NCBI GenBank assembly: GCA_036872755.1
Contig: JAVHNS010000003.1
Span: forward strand, 3,472,001 to 3,536,000
Source: Orbilia blumenaviensis
Taxonomy: Eukaryota > Ascomycota > Orbiliomycetes > Orbiliales > Orbiliaceae
Direction: 5' to 3'
DNA length: 64,000 nucleotides
In this document: positions 11,698-21,700 of the stretch, one piece after another
Layout of the letters: the number at the start of each line of letters is the position of its first letter
How positions within the stretch are numbered: the first letter of the stretch is position 1
The notes under the pieces: generated by a model
The model's input: only the letters and a program-made list of their open reading frames with translations
Told to the model about the DNA's origin: nothing
Databases searched by the model: none
Translations under genes and position numbers: made by a program

Positions 11698-12235
11698 ATG
11701 CCTCGTTTTATTCTCTTCATTCGTGCCGACGAAGATTCGGAGTCTGGCAAAATGCCACCTCAAGAAGCTATCGAAGGGATGACTACATACTGGAAGGAAC
11801 TTGTCGCTGCCAATGTTCTCGTCTATGGTGATGGTAGGCAATTCTCTATTTTCTATTCACAACGTACTTAAGTCCTGCAGTCACTAGTTCAGACGACTAA
11901 CGTAATTGACGTTAAAAGGAATGCACGCCTCCGCCAAATCCACCCGTATCATCTTCCCAGGCGGCGGCTCGCCTCCAGAGCTCAAAAAGGGACCATTCCC
12001 AGTCAACGAACTTGTAGCTGGATTCTGGATCCTCGAGGTCAAAGACTACGATGAAGCACTCATGTGGGCTAAGAAATGTCCAGTTATAAATGCTCCACAG
12101 GGGTGTACATTGGAACTTCGGCCGTTCATTACTATGGAAGATGCAAAGGATAGTTTTACGGAGGAAATGATCAAGGAGCATGAAGAAGGCAGGAAGATCA
12201 TTGATGCAAAGCTTGGGTTCAAGTCATCTGAATAA
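11698..12235 (+). CDS. YCII/DGPF-domain protein
   Basis: Exons 11698-11833 and 11919-12235 around an 85-bp intron (GTAGGC donor, TTAAAAG acceptor) give 150 residues. The protein fits the YCII-related (DGPF) ferredoxin-like fold. It starts MPRFILFIRADED, has a central GVLVYGDG-type turn, then KKGPFPVNELVAGFWILEV, which replaces the DGPF signature with KKGPFPV, and ends with the YDEALMWAKKCP helix and an ELRPF strand. Bacterial relatives are associated with ECF sigma factors or small-molecule dehydration. The role in fungi is not established and I assign none. The length matches a single stand-alone domain. The start is the first ATG, supported by the conserved beta-strand right after it. Confidence 0.85.
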
Positions 12236-12968
12236 GCTGAACGTCAACAATTTAGGAGCTCCGAAGGTGTCGGCGGGAAATTAACTCTTCTTTTGAATTC
12301 AGTAGTTCTTGGGAATATAGTTGGCTTGGCTCGGGCATGTTTCCTCCTCCAGGCCCCCTTAAAATGGGGTATATCAATTTCATGGGCGCTGTAAAATGCA
12401 CACTCGATAATATGGTTCTTCCTTTTCAGATCAAGTCAACTCAATCTAATTACTTGCAAAGAACAATTACAATCATTAACTTCAGTAAGCATGATATATT
12501 CATAAAATGTATATGTAGCTTCGAACAGAACGCAACTCCCCGGGCTACGAGCCACTATGGCGTGAGCCAAAGTGATTATTGCTTGCAATCGACCAAATAA
12601 GCGTGAAGATTCGATCCTGGCTCTTCAATTGCACACGGAAGCCCTTGCAATCGTACGATGAGGGAACTTTTCGGATAGACAAAAAAGTGTATATAGATTC
12701 CAGTATCACTACCTGCCTGGTTCGGATGGGGCCATTGCTCCTCTGGCCTCTCCGAACCCCAGTCTCGGAAAAGCTGATAAAATCTCAAGAGCTATCACTA
12801 GCAGGGGAGGAGCGACCATCTGTTGATGAGCGTTCTAACCCCATGCCGTCATATATATCCAAAAATGATGCCAGAAGCTCCCGCCAATCAACATATATAT
12901 CAAATGAGATCAACTCCCGGTTGTATGTCAACTAGAGGATAATGGTGGCACAAGTTAGTAATTAATTG
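12236..12968. other. Intergenic, nothing recognised
   Basis: Contains the 3' flank of the YCII gene and AT-rich DNA. The frames at 12337-12600 and 12579-12935 show no domain and no good splice continuation. Confidence 0.35.
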
Positions 12969-13172
12969 TCATGTATTTAGGCGATAGTTGATGATGGGAA
13001 AGTATACCCCGTCAGCTTCGACATGTTTGCGCATTTTTGGCGGGCTGCAGGGAGCACCACCGCTAGAGTCGACGTCCAAAGGCCTTTTAGTAGCCTTGGC
13101 CAGCTTTCTTCTAGCCTTCCTAGACATAGGAGACCCTTCGTCGGAGGCTGTGCAGGTGGCCGCTTGTGGCAT
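12969..13172 (-). CDS. Possible small basic nuclear-type protein (67 aa)
   Basis: An ATG-initiated frame of 67 codons lies in a short island that is visibly richer in G and C than its TATATA-rich flanks. The product has a Ser/Thr-containing acidic start, then a strongly basic stretch (SRKARRKLAKATKRP) that looks like a nuclear localisation signal, and a second basic patch (PPKMRK). An in-frame stop lies just upstream of the ATG. No family is recognised. Longer overlapping frames exist on both strands, so this may be a real small gene, one exon, or a relic. Confidence 0.25.
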   Translation of the reverse strand: MPQAATCTASDEGSPMSRKARRKLAKATKRPLDVDSSGGAPCSPPKMRKHVEADGVYFPIINYRLNT

Positions 13173-13929
13173 TTTATCTCGCTTATCACATCAAAAAAGA
13201 AGTTAGCCAAATGCTTCATACCTATGATCGGTGGGCGCGCGTAGCTATACCTGTATATATATAGTAATTGAATTTTATTTACGACTAGGAGTAGGAGGTT
13301 CTGGATAGATGCGATTCTGAGATTGGAGATATAGCTATGTGGAATGGATCTCAATTCGCGAAAAATGGCGACATGTCGACGGTCTACAAACAATTTATAG
13401 ATCAATTAACATTTAGGGGTGAAGCAAAGCTAAATGAATAGGGCGGAATACCATAATGGTATTAGAATTAGGGACCCCTGGTCTCGTGAATGAAAATCGA
13501 TAAAATTAGGCGTCCCGCCCCTAGGAACACAGTCCTTATATATAGATGAGCGCCGTGACACGTTCTGCGGGGTCCTAATCCTCCGTTATATATAGATACC
13601 TAGGTGGCTTACATATAATTTAGGGACCAGCCGCATCGTCGACGAAGCCGAAACTATGCAGAATTATCATAAGCATTAAATCTGATTTTCTGGCCTACAA
13701 CTAATACTGAATCAGGGCCTAGAGGCCTGACTAGCAGATTTCAAAGTAAAACAATCTTATATACTACTCGGTCTTAAATGATAATATCCACTAATATCTG
13801 CCCCTAAAAGCGAGAGTTGAAGCAAATATGTATACCGATCTTGACTATCTGTGCCTACGGTAGTTATGGCCGACACAACCAATGTCACACGTACATCTAT
13901 GTCCGTAGCAACATAAGTTAGAGAAGAGC
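13173..13929. other. AT-rich intergenic DNA downstream of the maltase gene
   Basis: Several ATATATAGAT-type stretches (13255-13265, 13535-13545, 13590-13600) and no coding signal. The end next to 13930 is probably the maltase 3' UTR. Confidence 0.35.
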
Positions 13930-15723
13930 TCACAGGGCAATATAGACCCGAGCTTCATATGCCTCGAGGGTATCTGATACATTTTCAGGGTAAGTCGAAA
14001 CCAGCAACTGAAGCCCACACAAGCCGCTCCCGCCTTCAGGCAATGCCTTTCCAACCAGTTTCATTGCTGAAGCTTGGGTGGGCGAAAAGTTCATGACAAT
14101 GAGAGCCCCGCTCCGACGCTCATGCGAACCCTCTTGGCTACTGCGCTTCCAATATAAGCCCACGTTGTTTCCCACTCCATTCGATTCAAGGTTAATGAGC
14201 TCGAAATTCCCACTAACAAATAGATCGGGGTATTGTTTTCGAAGTTTCAGGATCCTTCGCCAGAACTCTAAGGCACTGTTTGGGTCCCCTTCCTGTGATT
14301 GGGCGTTGAGGCTGGGGTAATTATCGTTGACCCTCATCCAAGGCTTTCGCGCTGTGCTGAAGCCAGCATTCAAACTATCGTCCCATTGCATAGGTGTCCT
14401 GCCATGGTCCCTCGCTACCTTGCGAATGCTCGAAAACGCATACTTGACGTTCTCGCCATTTGCCATCCCTTTTTCGACGTTGTGATAGTATCGAAGCGTT
14501 TCATTATCTTTGTACTCCTCGATACCCCAGTCTTCTGGCATACTTGTCATTCCGATTTCCTGTCCCTGATAGATAAACAGCGTCCCAGAGGAGGTTGCTG
14601 CAATAACAGCCAATAGCCTTGCAGATGCCGTCCTTAACTGTGGACTATCATCGGCGAATCTTGAAACGCTTCTGGCCACATCGTGGTTTTCCAGATATGC
14701 TGTTGTCCAGGTGCCGGCTTCATTATCCGCCATTATCTGCCATTCAGCATGAACTCCCATAAACCTACTCAGCTCGAAACTGGGTTCTCTTAGTATCCAC
14801 TTTGATACATCTGTTCTCTCTAAGTCCAACAATTGTTTGTGAAACCCAGTGTCTAAGGAGCCTCCTCTTCCGCAATATTTTCTTGCGGTCTCCGGTGTCG
14901 TTCCACCACTGTACTCCCCGATCATCACCAATTCTCTGCCCTCGTAACTATTGAAAACATCTCTCATTTCCCTCAGGTACTCAAAATTCTCCTTCAAGTC
15001 CGCGTAATATTTCCTCCCCAATTGGAACTCAGAGTTTGAATTTGTGACCTCCGCGTCTGGGAACGCTGTATCCTTGGCGTATATACAAACCGTGTCAATC
15101 CTAAACCCATCAACTCCCCTATCCAGCCAGAACCTAATCGCATCGTCAAAGACAGCCTTCCTAAGCTCAGGATTTGACCAGTTCAAATCTGGCTGCTCCT
15201 TCAGGTAAATATGTAAGTAATATTCTTCCGTCGCTTCGTCCCACTCCCACGCCGACCCTCCAAAAACTGACATCCAATTATTGGGCGGCTTTCTATTTCC
15301 ATCTGCACCATATTTTGCCGGTCGCCAATGATACCAATCCCGTTTTTCAGAATATTTACTCGATCGGGAGGCTACGAACCACTCATGCAGATGGCTGGTG
15401 TGGTTCACCACCAAATCGAAGATTATTTTCAATCCGTGGATGTGCGCAGCATCAATGAGTCGTTGCACATCAGAGACGGTGCCGTAAGGCGGATGGACGG
15501 ACTTGTAGTCAGAAATGTCGTACCCCATGTCATGTTGAGGTGATGCGTAGAAAGGTGATAGCCAGATGAGATCGACGCCCAGAGATTGGAGGTATGGGAG
15601 ACGGGAGATGATACCGGGGATATCACCGATGCCGTCGCCATTTGAATCAAAAAACGAGGGGATATATATGTGATAGCCGACTGCGGTCTTCCACCATGGA
15701 AGTTTGTTGTCTAATGAGGCCAT
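13930..15723 (-). CDS. Alpha-glucosidase, maltase type (GH13)
   Basis: An intronless frame of 597 residues, the usual length of fungal cytosolic maltases. It hydrolyses terminal alpha-1,4-glucosidic bonds of maltose and related sugars. The (beta/alpha)8 domain begins at WWKTAVGYHIYIPSF. Conserved region I is DLVVNHTS (about 103-110). The nucleophile is D210 in DGFRIDT, the acid/base is E270 in MIGEYSG, and the transition-state Asp is D348 in LENHD. The residue after the nucleophile is Thr211. In Saccharomyces enzymes this position separates maltases (Thr) from isomaltases (Val), so maltose specificity is predicted. There is no signal peptide or membrane anchor, so it should act inside the cell on imported sugar. 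The phytase-like gene lies 573 bp upstream on the same strand. Confidence 0.93.
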   Translation of the reverse strand: MASLDNKLPWWKTAVGYHIYIPSFFDSNGDGIGDIPGIISRLPYLQSLGVDLIWLSPFYASPQHDMGYDISDYKSVHPPYGTVSDVQRLIDAAHIHGLKIIFDLVVNHTSHLHEWFVASRSSKYSEKRDWYHWRPAKYGADGNRKPPNNWMSVFGGSAWEWDEATEEYYLHIYLKEQPDLNWSNPELRKAVFDDAIRFWLDRGVDGFRIDTVCIYAKDTAFPDAEVTNSNSEFQLGRKYYADLKENFEYLREMRDVFNSYEGRELVMIGEYSGGTTPETARKYCGRGGSLDTGFHKQLLDLERTDVSKWILREPSFELSRFMGVHAEWQIMADNEAGTWTTAYLENHDVARSVSRFADDSPQLRTASARLLAVIAATSSGTLFIYQGQEIGMTSMPEDWGIEEYKDNETLRYYHNVEKGMANGENVKYAFSSIRKVARDHGRTPMQWDDSLNAGFSTARKPWMRVNDNYPSLNAQSQEGDPNSALEFWRRILKLRKQYPDLFVSGNFELINLESNGVGNNVGLYWKRSSQEGSHERRSGALIVMNFSPTQASAMKLVGKALPEGGSGLCGLQLLVSTYPENVSDTLEAYEARVYIAL

Positions 15724-16296
15724 TCCAACGAAAGCGGTAGATAAATTCTGGATTTGATTCTATTTCCCCCAAGATCTACGGCCTGAGCTCAAACTCCTGT
15801 ACAAGATGGCTTCGAAGCTCAAGTTAATGTTGAAGAAGCAAAGATATCGGATTTATAGAACATGTAACACTGTTGATATGCTCCCACAAGCCTTACACGT
15901 ACAAGATCACTTCCAAAATGCAAAATCTCACCTCCGTTGCACACGGCCCCGCTTTCCGGGCTGTAGGGCTGGGAAATAGAACTCTGAGCTAAAGCGCATT
16001 GTTGCAGCTGACCTGAAAGCTGAGAAGGAATCTCACGCCACTCCACATTATAGACATATAGTGGGATGTAAGTACTTTCTGAGTTGCTGCACTGTTTGAC
16101 AGAACCTAATGCTGCCTATTAAGCGTGGGATAGTTCATAGGCAATACCACGGTACCATAACTCTATAGAACCTGAAACCCACGAAAGATATTCCTTTCAC
16201 GCTTGATAGACCGCAAAATATCTGCGGAGAAAAGAATGTATATATATTACAATACGGGAAAAAACCGATAAAGTTAACTCATACCCAACAACGTGG
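15724..16296. other. Promoter of maltase gene and 3' flank of phytase-like gene
   Basis: 573 bp between two same-strand genes. The short minus-strand frame at 15819-16046 has no features. No specific regulatory site is identified. Confidence 0.35.
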
Positions 16297-18797
16297 CTAC
16301 TTTCTCGGATCCCACTCCGCATCCACTCCCTTCAGAAGCTCCAGTCCCTCCACCACCTTTGCCCCAAGTATATCCTTCAGACTCAAGATCTTAAATGTCG
16401 CATCTGTCCTTGCGCTCCCGTCGGGTGCCTCATTAACATCATCATGCACGACAACCATTCCATAAGGCCATTCCGGGCCCAAATTAGTTCCAACAGCCGT
16501 GATGCCATCCGTATTTGTGACCCTATCCACCCCCTTTTCGTTATTATTAGGAATCGTGAAGCTCATAGCATATTTATGTGGTGCCGCGCGCTGGTAGACG
16601 TTATACTCGCTGAATCCTTGGCAGGAAACGATGATGTATCCGTCTTGATTTGTTTTGCCGTAGATGAGTGTGACACCTTCGACGTCAGCGTGGAGCTTCC
16701 CTCCATCGACGACAGTATTATCGACAAGAGTCCCAACTGCGGGGGCATCTGGTTCTGCAGGGTAACTCCAGAGTCCGTATGGCTCTTCGCCTAGGAACAA
16801 CCTGGAATTCGGATCATCGACCACACAGCCTTCAACTTGTCCCTTATTACCCGCGTAGAAGTGTCGAACGAGTGTAGTTGCGAGCTTTCCGTCCTTCACG
16901 GCCAGTTCAAATTGCAAGTAGAGAGAAGATTTGGAATTGATGAAAATGTGATAGGCACCAGTTTTTGGAGAATGGTAGACGCAGGATCCGTAGACTTTGA
17001 ATTTCTTTTCGAGCCCTTTGACAGCTTCGGGGAGGGGTTGAACACCGCCGGGTATTTCAACAAGCTCGCCGGTGGATGTAACTTCGTACATACTAACGGT
17101 GCGTTAGCCTTTGAGATTATCAACTTTTGATTCAAAACATACCAAATTGTATCGTCAGCCCGACAGGCTGCAACTGTCAAATCTACTTTCCGGTCTCCGA
17201 ATGGGAATCCATATAGGATATCTACATTATTCGGTTCTCCACCAGTTACACCGCCGGTCCTTTTGCCAGTCAAATCGTAAACACCAAGCCCACTTCCAAC
17301 CTCGCTCTTAACCGTCGTAATAATTCTAGACTTCGATTTGTCCGTTGGATGAACCCAGATAGCAGGGTCGTCGCCATCCGCGCCGCCACTTTCCTCCGTC
17401 TCATATCGAGCTGGAACGGCCAGTGTTGCGCACTTCTCGCCAGTCCAAGGGGCTTTACAGGTGCAAGAGTTGGGACCAGTACAGGTTCCCTGGGACGGTG
17501 AGGTACAGTCATCACGACAGGTGACCTTGTTACAGGTTGTCCCCGCGAAACCTGGGAAGCAGTCACAAGTTGCTTTCTTAGATCTCGAGTTACCAGGGCA
17601 GTATCCGTACCCATTACAGTCTGAAAGGCTGGAGCATTTCTTCGGCTTAGCGTGCTCGCTGATGCAATCTCTTGGGTCATACTTAACGTTCGGCTTTAAC
17701 TTTGATGAAGACTTAAAGACAGGGACCAACGAGCTGGTACCGAAGAATGCGCCATCATCGTTCTCACCAGCGTAAATGAGAGTTCCTTCAGGGTGGGCCT
17801 TGGAACCTCGTTGGTAGATAGCGAAGTCGTTGAGCTCAAGCTCTTCGTCAGCAAACTTGATAGTTCCAAGAGATTTATCGAGTTTCTTGATATCAAAAAC
17901 CTCAATTGCATCCTCAAGGCCGAGGAAAAGGTAGTTACTATGTTTTCCGTAATATACCTTGAGACCTTTGATTTCGTCGCCACTAGCTGGCTCCCCGACT
18001 TCAGTGATCTTTGGTGTAGCTGTTGAATCAACTGCTGGGAATGAGAAAAGCTTGCCGTTGTCGCCAGCAAAGAAAACTTCTCCGTTTGGCGATACGGTGC
18101 ATGAATTTGGTTCGACCGGAATCGAGAATTCTTGTGTCTATAGCCCAAATTAGCAGTTAGTATAATCGAGATTGACCTTTATCGGTATCTAGACCACAGA
18201 TCCAGGAAATCCCACCTCTACGATCTCAATACTTGGACCCCTCCTTGATTTCGAAGACTTTTCCCGGATCAGATACCTATACAGCCACCTCTTCCCCATA
18301 ACATAGACATACTGCCCACCCGTACTCTTGCTCCTCCAAGTACACATAGCCGAAAAGTCGCCTCTAACCAACTTATCGACTCCGTTGACATACTTTAACT
18401 TCCTATCCTTCCCATCTATTTCGTATAACCTAAGAAACCCATCTTGCATAGAAAGTGTGACCACATAGTCTTCTTCATCGTCTCCAACAGAGTATACGAT
18501 CTCAACCAACTTTGACCGTCCAGTCTTAAAGGCTGACAGCTGTTCCGGCGAGGAGTTTGATCCACCGTATAAATTCCATAAACGGAACCCGCCTGTTTCA
18601 GCAGACCCATCATTGCCGACGAATAGAGGTGAATATTTGTCCTTTGTGGGATAGTATACAGCCGCGGTATCCGATTCAACACGCGAGGTGCGCCCATCAA
18701 CCGCAAGAGTCACTTCAAACTTCTCGGCACTGGTCGCATGTGTGAGGCCTAGGAGGGCCTGTAGGACCAAAATCGAAAACTTCCGTGACGTTTTCAT
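16297..18797 (-). CDS. Secreted double beta-propeller phytase-like protein with EGF-like linker
   Basis: Three exons: 18797-18216, 18137-17143 and 17092-16297. Intron 2 (50 bp, GTATGT...CTAAC...TTAG) is clear. For intron 1 the acceptor at 18138 is clear and GTGGGA at 18215 is the best donor; two in-frame alternatives lie closer. The product is 790 residues with a signal peptide (1 to about 24). Propeller 1 runs to about 345. A Cys-rich EGF-like segment spans C352-C430. The second propeller keeps family signatures: DDPAIWVHP (about 450), VEGCVVDD, LFLGEEPYGLW, DVEGVTLIY and NTDGI...NLGPEWPYGM. Beta-propeller phytases are calcium enzymes releasing phosphate from phytate. Propeller 1 has a diverged opening (SDTAAVYYP) and EPNSCTVS where EGCVVDD is expected, so it is probably inactive. 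The probable role is extracellular phosphate scavenging. Confidence 0.88.
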
Positions 18798-21700
18798 CCT
18801 GCTGAGGACAAATTGTGGGGTAGAAGTACAGCAAAATAGTGAATTTGGAGGAAGGTCGTTAGTGTAGCCCTGCCCTACCGAATTATCGAGTCTTAAATTG
18901 TGGCATTTTCAAGGCATTTATACGGAGTCTCCCCACGAAGTCACCGGGTCATGAGTAAACTGTTGGCCTATCCTCCAGGATATACAGACTTTCAAGGTAC
19001 TAGCACCTACCTAGAAGAGAGTATTAGTGGGGGCAAGGAAGCAGGATGCCTGCATGGTCATGACTGTCCGGTAGCTGCCTTCTTTATGTCACTCGATCCG
19101 AGCCGTTCAATCGACATTTCCCTGCACAGCTAACCCAATGGGAGAATCCAAACATAAAAGCTGGTAAACATACCCACGGTATTCTCCGCTTTTTTTTGTT
19201 AGTGTCCTTTACTGCATTGTAACGTAACCGATAGCCAGGCAGCTTCCTTAGTTGCATGTATTCCGCGAAGATCTAATAAGACATAAAATCATGCGCAAGG
19301 TTCCCGTAAAGAATTCTAGAAGAGACTCAAGCCCACGTGCCCTCTATATAAGGTTGACAAGCAATGCCTAGGGTCGATGGGTGAACGAATCTGCAGGTAC
19401 TCGAATATCGGATTGAAATGCATGTTCCTGGCGAGGAGAGTGATTGGGTTATCCAGGATATGATAAATCGCTTAGAGTCAAACTCAATACAGCCCCCAGC
19501 CGCATTCTCTGGCATCATCACCGTTCCGACAAGCATATTTCCCAGCTCTAAAGTTACTGGGTAATCAGTATCAAAGATCGGTACCTCGGAACTCCAAACT
19601 GGAGAGTGAAGCACACATGCTCAAGAAATTGAGTTTCCGTATGTCTGCGATACCGGCGATATTGATTAGGCAGACACTTCTTAAAGTCAATATATAGACC
19701 TGACCACATCAACGAGTTACAAGGTCGGGTTCATGCGAACCGATGGCCACTGCAGCGTGGGGAGACCTACCATCCTTATTGGCGGGACCTCGACCAGGCA
19801 ATACGGTCAGATGTAGTAGGTGACACAGATGTTATGTTACGTAATCATGCAACGCTCAACACATTTCGAAATTTCCGTGTCCGAGATTTGTCGGTCTCAT
19901 GGTTACGAGACTGGAGATTTACGCTTTACAGACTCAGAATAACCTGGTTTAAAGATATACCAACTTGGATAAAGCTCAGCATAGAAAGAAGTTTCAGATA
20001 GGCCTCCAAATTCCCTCATTTTAAGGCCAGAATGGGTACTATACTTACCTAGACTAAGGATTTGGCTGGTTTAGGGCCAGGCCAATACTCTTTATTCACA
20101 TAAAAACTTGCCTAATTTCACGTCAGTTAGGAAGGCGCTGGTATGCGCTTTTTAAACTACTATGGAGATTAAATCGAGGCTGCAAACGCCCCCGCGTCGA
20201 ATACTTGGGTTTTTTTAGGTGCGGCAGGAGGGATGCTTTGTGATACAATCTCTGATCAGGGCTGCAAAGCCATGTATTCATTGGACATTTATATGCAACT
20301 TATATCTGATTAATCTTCATCGTAGCTAATTGGACTACGACAGCTATCACAAATAAAAGCAATTGAACTTATATACATACTAATGTTGTTAAAGTATTGT
20401 ATGTTCGTATGGTTGAGGATTACCGCCCTGAACTAGAAAGTCCCTGTTGTATTCCTGCAGCCTGGTAACATATATATCTCCAGCTAGCAAGCTTCAAAGG
20501 CGCCAGGGAAACACCCCTTGAGCTATTCAGCGGCTCTAGCGCTTGTACTTTTAAACCGATCAGTTAATCATAGCCTTGGTCGCAAACATCAGTCGGCCAA
20601 AAGTGTTCTGTCAAAAAGGACAATTAGATGCAGTGAACATACACACAAAGCTTAAGTAAAAAGGTTGTGATCCAACGAGACCAGTTGCAATCAGAGATAA
20701 TCATCATCCAACCTCGAATCCGAGCGTGTTAGGCCTATAGGCAATGCAAAGGGCTAGAGATAATCCTACTGTTTACGGGCAGGTTACCCACAAGATCTAC
20801 ACAGCAAGGGCACTCAGATATACAATTTTCGAGAGCGAGCCGAAATACAGAATATACATTTTTCAAAAAATTTCAAAACTGCATCGCCAAACACTACACT
20901 AGTATGAAATATACATATAAAATACAATTTCTGCAAATTCATTTCTTCAAAAAAAATTTTGGTTATTGAATGCGGAAAATGTAGAAATCGAAAATGCAGA
21001 AAATGTTGCGGCTGGTCGACTTTGTGTTGTCGGGTTCCAACAAGACCAGTTTCGTTTGGTCAGTTCCATCTAAACTTGGAATGTGTTGTTACAAGCCTAC
21101 GACTGCTCGACCAGACCTCCGCTGGCCAGATCGATGGGACGGCGAAACCATCAAAGCTGAACCGGCATTGGACAGGGTTGAAGCAGATGGTCTCGTGTTA
21201 TGAAACTTTCGACGGTTTCCACCCTTGAAACAGGATGACTATCACTCCGAAGATCATCACGTGATAATAACCTCTTGATGATCGTGCGTTGGAATTTGAA
21301 TCTATCAATTCCGAACCTTGACTTTCTCAACTTTCCGTCCAATTCCAATGTATGCCTTTTTAATTAATGAACCCAGGCCGTCTCTTATAGTTAATAATAA
21401 AGTATATCTGTTCATAGATTGTCTTCTGACATATCATCCTTCAACTCTTGCAAAACACCGACACCGGCTATGTGAACCGGAACAGACACACGTATTCTGT
21501 TCCGTCGCCGGAAGAAACGAAACAACTAAAAAGAAGAGGCGAGCCTACTCTGTATAGACTCCGAGCTCGTTTCGATGATCAGAGGCAGGGTATACCGATG
21601 TACCAGTCCGGAATTCATGCAGGTACAACACCTCATCTGTCCGACAAACGGTACCTTCGGGAACCTTTTATACAAAAGGCCAACAGGCGAGACGAGGAAG

